Assembly (NCBI RefSeq): GCF_963676685.1 | Contig: NC_092344.1 | Span: 94,270,749 to 94,334,748, forward strand | Length of the DNA stretch: 64,000 nucleotides | Source of the DNA: Mytilus edulis | Lineage: Eukaryota > Mollusca > Bivalvia > Mytilida > Mytilidae | Direction: 5' to 3' | In this document: in pieces, positions 9,794-19,013 of the stretch | How positions within the stretch are numbered: the first letter of the stretch is position 1 | Layout of the letters: each line of letters opens with the position of its first letter | Position numbers and translations under genes: made by a program | Notes under the pieces: model-generated | Told to the model about the DNA's origin: nothing | The model's database searches: none | What the model saw: the letters and a program-made list of their open reading frames with translations, nothing else

Positions 9794-12700
9794 GTATTAT
9801 ATAAAAACCTTTCCCTATTCACTAAATTGAAGTTCACATAATGATTTTGGATATACAAACAACTTCCTAGGAGTAGCAAATGAATGCTGTATACCTGTTT
9901 TGTTTGTTTTAAAATAGTAATTTATTTTCAACAATTTACTTTAACTTTAAACTTTATTATTGACTGATGCCAATAGTTGTCCTCCAATTGTCCAAGTTTC
10001 CGAAAATTAGTGTTGTTTAATAAGTTCTAGTTAGCTTTATTTTTGCATTATTGAACCGTGCAAAGTTAACATTTTAATGTGAATTTAAAAAAGTCTGGCA
10101 GGTCATTTTCTTGGCGTTGGACATTCCTTCAGTTTATTTTTAAAGCAAACAAGCGTCTGTTAACTTTCTCTGTTTGTAAAATGTATACATATTCAAATTT
10201 TTTTTTACAAACAACGATGGATGTAAAGATAACATGTGCCTGTATGGCCATTGCATAGATAGGGAGAATGACTTCTACTGTGAATGTCATGATTTCTTCG
10301 AAGGAAAACGATGTTCTGAGAGTGAGTATATAAAATGTATTCTGGCAAATATCACCATATGTCTACTTGATTGTCATTTCTCATAACAATGTATACAAGC
10401 CAAGGCTACGTGTTATAGACCGTACTTTGACCTATAATGGTTTACTTTTTTAAAATTGTGACTTGGATGGAGAGTTGTCTCGTTGACACTCATACCAAAT
10501 CTTCTTATATTCTATTTTCGATTAAAATATACTACTTGGTTTATAACGTCTAGCATATATAATGATTAATCATTTTTTAATGTTTATGGTAAACTTTTAA
10601 AACCTTTGCACTAACACGAGTGTATAGATTTTTTAATAGAAATCTTGATATGACATTGTAATGAACAACTCAAATTTATCAAACGTTTGATAAAGAATTC
10701 ATTAAAAAAATATTTTAAGATTATGTGCATTTGTTATCAAATGGTAATTTCGCTCAAAATTGCAATTAAAATATTTCTCACAATATTTCGAGCACACTGG
10801 GTCATGTTGGACATCTTAGACAACCCAAAATTTTCTATGAAAGATGTGTCACTTGTCCATGAATACGTAATGTCAAACGTAGTATGGGGGATTATATACA
10901 AAAATATCTAAGTGTGTTTATACTTTGCCAAAATATATTTTTAGTTTCAAGTTTATAGTATTCAACAGTTATTTAAACAATAAGGGTCACCGAGCTTTGA
11001 TTTCAAGCTAATTGGTGTAAGTTGACACACAGCATATACAGTAAATAAAAGTAAAGAATTTTTCAAAATGAATTAAGTAAAAGATAGTTTTAACAAAATG
11101 AGTTTCTACAATTTTGTCTTTAAAAATTTAAATCTGAACTATCCCACCTAATATGGCTAATTCAATCAAAAAACGAAATCATTATTAATCTGGGGCCGGT
11201 TTCACGGAGCTATCCTAAGACCTGTCGTAAGATATATCTAAGAATATGTCTTATGATTCCCTTATGACTATCCTAGGACATATCTCAGACCTCGTCTCGA
11301 AGCTGCCTCAGGATGATCCTAGCAAAGACATCCTAAACCTGTCGCAAGTTCTTTTAATTTTAAAATGTTAATATAGAATTATGGAAAAATGCATTTAAAA
11401 CTGTAGTATGTCTTTCCCATAAATTACTAAACGTATTGATTAATTTAATTAGTTAATTTGCAAAATTAATTTAAAACAGAAGTTTAAATTGTATAAATCA
11501 TCTATAAATAATACACACATATACCTCTGAAACTTTAAACACAAAATTGAAAAAATTAACAATTTCCCTTTGTACAATGAGTTGAATTCAAATTGTCTCT
11601 AAATCGGTTTAATTAAGGTTAAAGGATAAAATCGTGCATTATTTTTATCAATATATAGAGTGTTCATTGTTGATAAATCATGATAATCCGTCAACCTATA
11701 CATATTAAGTTATAAGCAGGAAAATTACATCCAAGCTCCTTTGTTCTAACTGGGGTGATCTGAGCCGGATCACCCCTACCAGATCACACCAGTTTGAGTT
11801 TCTTTGTTATGCATGCTCTCCTTTGTTCTGTAACATTTTGGCGGGAATGTCTAATCCACTATAAAACTTATAAATAAATATACAATTATACGGAAAAGAC
11901 TATCTATCAAAATTCACGTAGAAAAATCCAGTGTATATGTTGGGATTCTAACTCAAGACCTTTACCATATCAAGCCACGACACAACCACTACACCAGGAC
12001 GAGTGGATACGAACTATCAGTAATTTAACATACTTAAAGGAAGCAAGATATTTTTATAAGTGGGGCGAGTTGGCAGACCTTTATTCAGTGGGGTTTTAAC
12101 CCTTTTCGTGAATAAGTGAGTTGTCAGTGATTGTTCAGTTTGATTTTACACTTTTCAAAAGTGGGGCGAGTCGGTAAACAAGAGTTGGGCGATTTTTTTT
12201 CATAAAGTGGCGATATAGTGTGGGCCGATTGGCCAGTGGGGCGAGTTTGCATTGTTTGATATCTACTCATCGTGTTCGGGGGTCAAAAGGGTATAAATCA
12301 TATAGTAATGTATAAAGTATATTATAATGGTTGTGTGGCGTTCTAAACTAGATTTTATGAATTGTTAATGGTTTTTCGTCTTATCTAAAACAGCTGGGAT
12401 GTAAAATAGTTATCCCACTCGGACTTGGTGTGTCATCGTGGGATAACTATTAAAGAACATTGTTAATTAGATAGTAATTAGAAAATTTGCAAAAGTGATA
12501 TTAAACAAGAATGTTTTTTATATAAGTAAACTTAAAAATATCCTAAGGCCATTATAAGGCATCTTATGTGTAGTCTTAACGTAATGATCAATTGTAAGAG
12601 ATGTCCTAATTTAGGACCACTTTGTGAAACCCACTTAGGACTAAGATGTGTCGTAAGATCATCATAAGACATGTCTTAGTCCTATGACACCTTCGTGAAA

Positions 12701-14389
12701 CTGGCCCCTGACACATAACATAACATGGATTCGAGCGTCACTGATGAGTCTTTAGTAGACGAAACGCGCGTCTGGCGTATATAAAATATTTAGTCCTGGT
12801 ATCTATGATGAGTTTTAATACATCAGATGTTCATAAGATACTTCACTATCAATCTTCAGTATGGGGATCATGTTCGAACTTTGCCCTACTTATTTGTATT
12901 TAATTAAGGTTTTTACCTTGTTGCATATGGTGCAAAAACGCAAACAAATGTAAAAAAAGTTTCATTTTGATATCATATTATTCATATTAAGATATGACCC
13001 AAGGTTTTACAGAAATATATACTCTTGTACAAGATACATTTTGTGAAGATGCAAATGCGTGTTATATATTAACCGACTCAGATCTTTTTTGACCTAACAA
13101 CCTCGGCGTGTGAAATTGTTTAAAAAAAAAAAGGTTAATTGTGTCCGTTTTGAACAGTTAAAACAGTTATCGACAACATTCACATAATCATGAAAGGCTT
13201 GAATGCTGTCATTAGTATTACAATTTCATGGGTTAAATTACTGCCAATTTACACATCTTGTCCCTTATTACCATGAATATGAGTTTCTCTTTTTGTAGTG
13301 AAAATCTGGGCCATTGCTTTAGTGTCGGCAGCAGCTCTAGCTCTATTGATGCTGACCTGTGTGTTCTTGTTTTGTATTAAAAAGTAAGTATTTTATTTTA
13401 ACATTTATGTTATTTCTTTATTATAATAGGAGGCAGGTGTTATCCGTGAAAGAGGACAAAGTCAGCAAACCTTTAGAATACTTTACGATACCAATTTAGC
13501 AGCAGATTTATGTATCTAAACATTAATTGTATAAAACAAACAATTTCTGTATAATGATTGGGCAGAAAGTAACTAAATTGCGACATTATATCCTATGTTT
13601 TCCTTTATATGTAACGTTATTTTCATTGTAAGCAATAACAAAAAACACGCTATCTTCAGATAACCTTTTTGGGTGGTATTTTTCTTCTTGTTTTTGTCTT
13701 ACAGTATAGTTTAAAAAGAAATTTAATTATTTATAACTAAAACAACGATTATACACAGTTTGCTTATAACTGTTTCGTATAATGCAGATACAAAAAAAAC
13801 CACCGTACTTATCTGAGATGAGTTTCCCCGGAGAACTTGTTTTGTTTGCTGGTAAATCGTATGCTAAATAAGCTCTATCCTTTATGTACACAAACAAAAT
13901 ATATCAAAAAAGTTCATTGTCATCATCCTTTTTGGTAATCAGTTATTCAAATTTGAGGGAAATCGTATGTATGACTTACAACATAAAAAGTGACTAAATC
14001 TAACACTATCAACCAAAGGAACAAGTGAAAAACAACTCCCATATTTCCGACTTGCTATTTTCCAAAGAAAACATAACACTTAGAACAATTGGCAGGTATC
14101 AGGTGCACAGGTTCATGTGTTGTCAGAGAATCTGTACACAATCAGTGTTATTCTGTCAAATAGTTTAAAGGAGCGAAGTGAATGACTTGAGTGATCTCCA
14201 TGTGCCGGTTCAGCTTTTCTGTCAAATGACAAAAAATAAGATAAACGTATCTTAATTTAAAATTTATAAAACTAACTCAATTTCTTAAATTTCAGATATG
14301 GCAAAGAGAACAGACAAACAATTGAGCCACAACGTAATAGACATATTGCAAAGCTGACCACTAAGCCTAGAGCCCGACCTTTATATTAG
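9442..14389 (+). CDS. Spliced TSP1/EGF-like single-pass membrane protein (whole gene)
   Basis: The coding exons are 9442-9793, 10229-10321, 13299-13383 and 14296-14389 (phases 1, 1, 2), giving 624 nt and 207 residues plus stop. Order: signal peptide (~1-26); TSP1-like segment with W32/W35, WSQC..TCGGGSRFR (C38, C42); EGF-like module 1 (C88-C114); EGF-like module 2 with six cysteines (C115, C121, C126, C135, C137, C146); transmembrane helix (~152-174); 33-residue basic cytoplasmic tail ending RARPLY. N-glycosylation sequons at N34, N72 and N94 lie on the predicted outer side. It should be a type I plasma-membrane protein with an adhesive or receptor-like ectodomain; ligand unknown. All borders are GT-AG and the reading frame is continuous across three introns. 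I recognise no named orthologue. It may be a lineage-specific bivalve surface protein (inference). Confidence 0.85.
10229..10321 (+). CDS. TSP1/EGF gene exon 2 (EGF-2)
   Basis: 93 nt, phase 1 at both ends, as is typical of shuffled EGF exons. The acceptor is the first AG (10227-10228) after a T-tract; the donor is GAGA|GTGAGT. It encodes NMCLYGHC through FFEGKRCSE, residues 119-148. The reading frame is open upstream through GATGGATGT, which would add another 'DGC' cysteine, but no AG precedes it. With the chosen acceptor, C115 from exon 1 completes the six-cysteine pattern. Confidence 0.82.
10392..10512 (-). repeat. Family B repeat copy
   Basis: The reverse complement reads AAGATTTGGTATGAGTGTCA.. 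then GAGACAACTCTCCATCCAAG and ACCATTATAGGTCAAAGTAC. The same string recurs at 20745, 45960, 46595, 47000, 53628 and 59735. Noncoding interspersed repeat. Confidence 0.8.
11752..11776. repeat. Perfect 9-bp inverted repeat
   Basis: GGGGTGATC (11752-11760) and GATCACCCC (11768-11776) flank a 7-base loop. A related half-site, GATCACACCAG, follows directly. Confidence 0.85.
11942..12003 (-). repeat. tRNA-like (SINE-head) segment
   Basis: On the minus strand, GGTGTAGTGGTTG resembles a tRNA A box (from ~11998) and GAGTTAGAATCCC resembles a B box (~11943-11955), at tRNA-like spacing. The acceptor stem does not pair well, so I read it as the pol III head of a tRNA-derived SINE, or its relic, rather than a functional tRNA gene. 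Confidence 0.5.
12059..12252. repeat. Reiterated GTGGGGCGAGT motif cluster
   Basis: GTGGGGCGAGT or close variants (GTTGGGCGATT, GTGGGCCGATT) occur about six times in 190 bp at irregular spacing. They stand out as G-rich in AT-rich surroundings. Function unknown. Confidence 0.7.
12722..12830 (+). repeat. Ribozyme-bearing interspersed repeat (retrozyme-like)
   Basis: The ribozyme is followed by TTTAGTCCTGGTATCTATGA and TGATGAGTTTTAATAC. Parts of this tail recur after degenerate ribozyme copies at 17947, 25710 (minus) and 35384, defining a dispersed repeat. Ends not determined. Confidence 0.6.
12735..12778 (+). ncRNA. Hammerhead ribozyme (type I-like, minimal stem III)
   Basis: All core elements are present in order: stem I 5' strand GCGTCA (12735-12740), CTGATGA (12741-12747), stem II GTCT/AGAC with loop TTAGT (12748-12760), GAAA (12761-12764), very short stem III (A64-T71 and C65-G70 pairs, last two digits), and cleavage triplet GTC (12770-12772). 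Stem I 3' strand TGGCGT (12773-12778) pairs with GCGTCA, including G-U wobbles. Cleavage is predicted after C12772. Hammerheads with such short stem III usually act as dimers and are known from retrozyme/Penelope-like repeats of invertebrates. It sits in sense orientation in intron 2 of the TSP1/EGF gene. Confidence 0.88.
13299..13383 (+). CDS. TSP1/EGF gene exon 3 (transmembrane helix)
   Basis: 85 nt, phase 1 in and 2 out; acceptor TTTTTGTAG, donor AAAAA|GTAAGT. It encodes MKIWAIALVSAAALALLMLT and CVFLFCIK, an uninterrupted hydrophobic helix of ~23 residues closed by lysines, as expected for a stop-transfer segment. Confidence 0.88.
13384..14295 (+). other. Intron 3 of the TSP1/EGF gene
   Basis: 912 nt bounded by GTAAGT and AAATTTCAG. 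AT-rich; no repeat or exon recognised inside. Confidence 0.75.
14296..14389 (+). CDS. TSP1/EGF gene exon 4 (cytoplasmic tail and stop)
   Basis: Acceptor TTCAG at 14291-14295; the first base completes a Lys codon. It encodes YGKENRQTIEPQRNRHI and AKLTTKPRARPLY, then TAG (14387-14389). The tail is rich in Lys/Arg, consistent with the positive-inside rule; no kinase or ITAM-like motif is evident. Confidence 0.85.
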
Positions 14390-14466
14390 GCTATACTAGA
14401 CAATCACTAATAGCTGTCATATCAAATCAAAACGCATATTAGATAAATAATATAATCTTTCTTTGA

Positions 14467-14472
14467 AATAAA
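14467..14472 (+). terminator. Polyadenylation signal AATAAA
   Basis: Canonical hexamer 77 nt after the stop codon of the TSP1/EGF gene, followed by a T-rich stretch (ACATTTTTTC) suited to a downstream element. Probably the 3' end signal. Confidence 0.65.
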
Positions 14473-15282
14473 ACATTTTTTCATAATTTAGCCTTTTATA
14501 GATATACGGTGATCTATAGTCATAACAGTTTAGTTGAAGTTTTTTTGGAGATAGAATAGAATATACTTAGTCTAGTGAATGATATCCACTATAACGATAA
14601 GTTTTATTTTTATTTTAGTTTACTAAAAATTATTTTCAGTATGTAGGGTTTTCGTACACTATCATTAGCATTTTGTTGATAATGTTATTAGTTATTTATT
14701 TTTCCGATTGCAAAACAAACATATCATATTTTATTTGCGTTATTAGCTTATGAAAAAAAACAAAATGAACAATCGTGATATGTAATATTTCTTATTTCAC
14801 GGAGAGAAACATTTCAAACCAATGCAATATTCATGAGATCATAAATCACGAATTCCTTTGAGTAAAGAATTTATTGACAATCTGTTTTCGAAATTAAATT
14901 GAGATTCATTTCAATCTACGGACATTCGTAATCCAGACACGGTAAGTCCATTATTGTTTAAGACGAAGATAATTCAATTTTTGATTTATCATATTTAGAC
15001 GTATCTATGCAGGTAAACAAGAAGCTATGCTAGAGCCCTCATAAGGAATTATTTGATTGACTTAACAGATTTTATTACTAAGTAACGATTGGGCATAAAT
15101 GTTTCAGAAGATCAATTCAAATTTTATCTTTAGGTCTAACTAAAATAGTTTTTAAAGGATACAGGAAAATAAGAAAATAAACTATATTGTTAATAACAAT
15201 GACACAACTTGGTGCGTCCGAACCACTTTCGTATTCCTTCATCAAGAAGACTTAAAACAAAATGACAAAAAGGCATTAATAA
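14473..15282. other. Intergenic AT-rich stretch
   Basis: No exon, repeat or RNA structure recognised. The last ~150 bases may be degraded 5' sequence of the reverse-transcriptase relic that follows. Confidence 0.4.
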
Positions 15283-15831
15283 TTGAATCATGGGAACCTA
15301 TCTCACAAAAAAAGGAACCTTAAAAAGTTAGCAATATCCTTTAACTCTACTTTCCGCTCTATAGATGATGTTCTTTCACTAAACAATTCAAAATTTGGTG
15401 ACTATGTGGAACGCATCTATCAAATCGAACTAGAGATAAAGGATACTACAGATACAGTTAAGTTGGCTTCATATCTTGACTTACATCTAGAAATTGACAA
15501 TGAGGGTCGGTTGAAAACAAAACTTTACGACAAAAGAGATGATTTCAGCTTTTTAATTGTGAACTTTCCATTTCTAAGTAGCAACATTCCAGCAGCACCT
15601 GCATACGGGGTATATATCTCCCAATTGATACGATATTCCCGTGCTTGCATGTCCTATCATGATTTTCTTGATAGAGGTTTACTGCTCACAAGGAAGCTAC
15701 TAAACCAAGAGTTCCAAATGGTGAAGTTGAAATCATCCCTTCGTAAATTTTACGGACGCCATCACGAGCTGATTGACCGTTATGGAATAACCGTTTCACA
15801 AATGATATCGGATATGTTCCTTACGTCGTAA
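15283..15831 (+). pseudogene. Reverse-transcriptase C-terminal fragment (retroelement relic)
   Basis: 182 codons. Residues 24-32 read FRSIDDVLS: the catalytic YxDD box of a reverse transcriptase with the Tyr changed to Ser (S26), the two aspartates D28/D29 kept. After it come YLDLHLEID, TKLYDKRDDFSFLIVNFPF and PAYGVYISQLIRYSRAC, a thumb-like region I recognise from abundant mollusc retroelement proteins but cannot place firmly in a clade (non-LTR or Penelope-like). The palm domain upstream of YxDD is missing, so the copy is 5'-truncated, as retrotransposed copies often are. The ATG is incidental. Related relics lie at 18060-18310 and 19619-20212, both on the minus strand. Confidence 0.75.
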
Positions 15832-16135
15832 CTACAATCCCCTTCCCTTTCATGAATATGACCTACCGAATTAGACTATTAACCGGATTTGTAATCACAT
15901 AAGCAACACGACGGGTGCCACATGTGGAGCAGGATCTGCTTACCCTTCCGGAGCACCTGAGATCACCCCTAGTTTTTGGTGGGGTTCGTGTTGTTTATTC
16001 TTTAGTTTTCTATGTTGTGTCGTGTGTACTATTGTTTTTCTGTTGTTTTTTTTTTCATTTTTAGCCATGGCGTTGTCAGTTTGTTTTAGATTTATGAGTT
16101 TGACTGTCCCTTTGGTATCTTTCATCCCTCTTTTA
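15832..16135 (+). repeat. 3' untranslated end of the same retroelement
   Basis: Immediately follows the fragment and contains AGCAACACGACGGGTG, CCGGAGCACCTGAGATCACC and GGTGGGGTTCGTGTTGTT, ending near TTGGTATCTTTCATCCCTC. The same order of blocks appears, diverged, in reverse at 19619-19800 and as a fragment near 53285-53400, so it is part of the mobile unit. Confidence 0.75.
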
Positions 16136-16464
16136 AAGATGACAACACTCATCAACGTCTTTGTTACAAAAGTTGAAAACTCAGTGTCATCACAATTTTA
16201 AATTATTAACGGATAATAAAACAAAGTAGTTTTGGAATAATCACAAATACAACATATACTGGTATTATAACTTTGATATAACTAAATAATGAATCTTCGA
16301 TAATAAACCGTTTTAAACTTGAACAGAATGAAATGTCTTAAATATAACATTATAGGCAACACTGCATGTCAAATCAAAGATAAAACAAAACCTGAAAAAA
16401 CTACAAACATCCTTATCGAAAGAATATGTGTCGTCGGCAATGCCAGTAACACCCATCATTTCAA

Positions 16465-16665
16465 ACAAATAAAGGCAACAGTTGTATACCGCTGCTCGAA
16501 AGTCATAAATCGATTGAGAGAAGACAAATCCGGGTTACACACCAAAACCGAGGAAAAAACATCAACTATCAGAAGAAAACAACGAAACAACAAAACACTT
16601 AAGTGCAACAAGAAAAACAAAACGACAATGCAAAAGATGTCATATGTCACACAAGGGAATAAACA
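16465..16665 (+). repeat. Family A repeat copy
   Basis: Matches 3356-3560 block for block (TATACCGCTG, ATCGATTGAGAGAAGACAAA, CAACGAAACAAC). The 118-codon frame over it (16319-16675) is low-complexity and has no domain; I treat it as noncoding. Confidence 0.75.
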
Positions 16666-16941
16666 TAACCGATAAATGTACCGATCATACTATATTATTT
16701 TATCATAACAAAAATTAATTAAGTAAGTCGATCAAAATGAAGTTCGGGAACTTTGACAGCTATTAGACCATTAGGAACAGCAGTTTGCCTCGTTGCAGCT
16801 AGGAAACAAACTGACCACTATATATCACACACAGCAATTCATAATAAAGCAGTAACTGAACAGAACAGACTATTTCTTTTTTAATTTCCTTATTAAAGAT
16901 CTCATTTGCTTGTTTATTCTTAAACTCAATTACTGTTTCAG

Positions 16942-16971
16942 AAAGCTATGCATATTCATAGCTCATCACCA
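16942..16971 (+). other. Candidate small exon upstream of the 19014 exon
   Basis: 30 nt bounded by TTACTGTTTCAG and GTAAGTC, both strong splice consensus. It contains only a short ATG frame. It could be a 5' UTR exon of the small protein at 19016 or a phase-2 cassette exon after 13383 of the TSP1/EGF gene. Based on splice sites only. Confidence 0.35.
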
Positions 16972-17210
16972 GTAAGTCGGATTTATGTTGGTACCGACAG
17001 AAGCTCAGTGGTACAGCTACATACAGAGTATACGAATATTTTCTGATTCAACATACATTTTATTCCCAATAGCTCTATTATTTGTAAATGTTAAATGAAA
17101 TGTATGATATAATAGATAATTAATTCATTTTAAAAGATCATCCTAACATAGATCGAGATAATGTTATATAGTCAGAATTATTATTGTAATTTGTAATGTT
17201 GTTTTTTCAG

Positions 17211-17288
17211 CATAGCGGCATTGACATATAATTATTCTACTCTTAAAAATAATCCACTCCTCAACACGACCGGTTTAAAACAGTTCAG
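17211..17288 (+). other. Candidate 78-nt exon
   Basis: Bounded by TTGTTTTTTCAG and GTTCAG|GTATGT. Open only in the frame giving IAALTYNYSTLKNN and so on (phase 2 in, 2 out). Spliced to the 19014 exon as 5' UTR, it would place a G at -3 of ATG 19016, a good start context. Confidence 0.35.
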
Positions 17289-17946
17289 GTATGTAAATAG
17301 TATACTGTTCCTTACACAGAAAACATTCAATTTGGTTTAATTTATTATGCATGCAAAAGGTACTATTCATAATATAGATAATTCATGCAGACTGTTCAGA
17401 TGTGTTGATTCCTATTACATTCAAAACTATGAGCCAATAGCTCGTTATCGCAAATTGTATATTCCAAAAGCGAACTTATGTATCCGAATAATATTTGATA
17501 TGTTGTTGAGTGTCGATTCCTTCTATGAAATGTTGTGGTTGTATTAAAACTCCAATAACTAGAATCTTTAAAAAGGCGTCCATGGATTTCATTTTATTTC
17601 ACAATTGTCTATTATCTAGAATTGATCTTTGTACATAAAATCTTTCCAGTTTTGGCTTTAAGATAGACGAATGTTCATATTAAATTTGCTACATATCTTC
17701 TATAATTGCCTTTCAATGGTTCACCGATGGCGACACGAAAACCACCAAACCATACTAAAATTAAACAATTTGCAAGACAATGTTGGTATTGAAAGGCTAT
17801 TTTATAATTATTTGGACTACAAAGTATAAGACCTAACACATTATCAAACCAAAACCATAAAAGAAACATCAAAAATAAATACATGAATGTTAGATGTAAA
17901 CAATACCGAGACGCGTCTTATAGCAATGTAAAATTACACTCAGTTT

Positions 17947-17972
17947 GTAGACGAAACGCGCGCCTGGCGTAC
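17947..17972 (+). repeat. Truncated hammerhead-repeat copy
   Basis: Begins inside stem II (TTTGTAGACGAAACGCGCG) and continues through the stem I 3' strand, but lacks CTGATGA, and the cleavage triplet is GCC instead of GTC. It cannot be an active ribozyme. The tail resembles 12779-12810. Confidence 0.7.
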
Positions 17973-18059
17973 TAAATTATAATCATGGTACCTTTGATAC
18001 CTATTAACAGTCATATTCGGGAATAGTTCACACTCGGTACTCAGCAGAAAAGCCACAAT

Positions 18060-18310
18060 CTAAGACGTGGTATAAATTTTGACACACGCATCGTATAGAT
18101 CAACCAATTTATGATTGTGTCCATGAAATGTACAGAGTGTCATGTTGAATCTTTCCTCCTCATGACTCTGTTGGAACAGTTTCTGTAATAGAAGCCGAAT
18201 TCTGTATATACAGTCAGTATAGTGTATACATGCACGAGCATAACGTATCAAGTCATATATGTAAACACAATACGATGGAACAGAGAATATTTTACTGCTG
18301 AGAAATAGAA
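18060..18310 (-). pseudogene. Reverse-transcriptase relic, minus strand
   Basis: The minus-strand frame includes PSYCVYIYDLIRYARACIHY and FHGHNHKLVDLYD, diverged counterparts of PAYGVYISQLIRYSRAC and FYGRHHELIDRYG in the 15283 copy. No YxDD box is present; short and decayed. Confidence 0.65.
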
Positions 18311-18756
18311 AATTGATAATTGGGGAAAAAAAACAACCCGATTGTAATAGATTTAATGGTGAAGTCGTCAATGTGTGTCAATATAGAAAACAAAAAGACA
18401 CACAAAACAAACAGAAAAATAAACATCCTTTTTTTCTATTAATCTGCAAAGAGATGTGTTATTTCTATGAAAGTCGGGCATGGTCACACCTTTGAATTTA
18501 TACTCCGTTAACGACAGAAAAAGATGTTGGTTCAGGTAAAGTGAAATGCCATGTTCAGGCAACGCCTTATTTTTTTAATTTTTTTTAAATTATATTAAAG
18601 TAATTAGCTCTACTTTTACTTTAATATACTACAATATAGAAGACTTTTACAAATCCTAAAATGTTTATGTGATGCAACATTGATATGGTAACATTTGTTC
18701 AAGAAGTTCTCCAAGACTTGTGTTTCCTATCGATAATTTTTTATACAGGCCTTTGG

Positions 18757-18850
18757 CAAATAAAGGCAACAGTAGTATACCGCTGTTCACAACTCATAAA
18801 TTCATGGACAAAAAACAAAATCGGGGTAACAAACTAAAACAAAAACAAGG
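18757..18850 (+). repeat. Family A repeat fragment
   Basis: Contains GGCAACAGTAGTATACCGCT and ACAAAATCGGGGTAACAAAC, matching the start of the 3356 and 16465 copies. Confidence 0.7.
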
Positions 18851-19013
18851 ATTCTAAACGGTAAACTTTAAGTCATTTGTAACGATGTACAAATTTCAAT
18901 TATAAAGAAGTGCAAAAGACCATCAGTCATTTAAAAGTCATGCTTTCTCTGTATATTATTCACTAATCTTTACATAATTATGTTAATGAATAAGTAATGA
19001 TTTCTTTTTACAG

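Larger units (their letters stand above)
11192..12708. mobile_element. 1.5-kb inverted-repeat element (GGGGCC...GGCCCC)
   Basis: The left end (GGGGCCGGTTTCACGGAG) and right end (CTTCGTGAAACTGGCCCC) are inverted copies. Behind each lie ~150-200 bp built of permuted TCCTAAGA, GTCTTATGA and CTTACGAC motifs that also pair across the element. No transposase frame, so non-autonomous. The middle holds a perfect 9-bp-stem hairpin, a tRNA-like segment and reiterated GTGGGGCGAGT motifs. No target duplication could be assigned with confidence. It sits within intron 2 of the TSP1/EGF gene. Confidence 0.7.
10322..13298 (+). other. Intron 2 of the TSP1/EGF gene
   Basis: A 2,977-nt intron bounded by GTGAGT and TTTTTGTAG. 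It is loaded with mobile DNA: a family B fragment, a 1.5-kb inverted-repeat element with a tRNA-like segment, and a hammerhead ribozyme, each listed separately. No extra coding exon noticed. Confidence 0.75.

Noticed and set aside
11942..12003. Functional tRNA gene on the minus strand
   Set aside because: Good box motifs but no matching acceptor stem; embedded in a repeat element.
16319..16675. 118-codon open frame
   Set aside because: Lies over a family A repeat copy, Lys/Asn/Thr-rich, no domain, no splice or start context.
17675..17884. 69-codon minus-strand hydrophobic frame
   Set aside because: Hydrophobicity comes from A/T-rich codons; no start context, domain or splice support.
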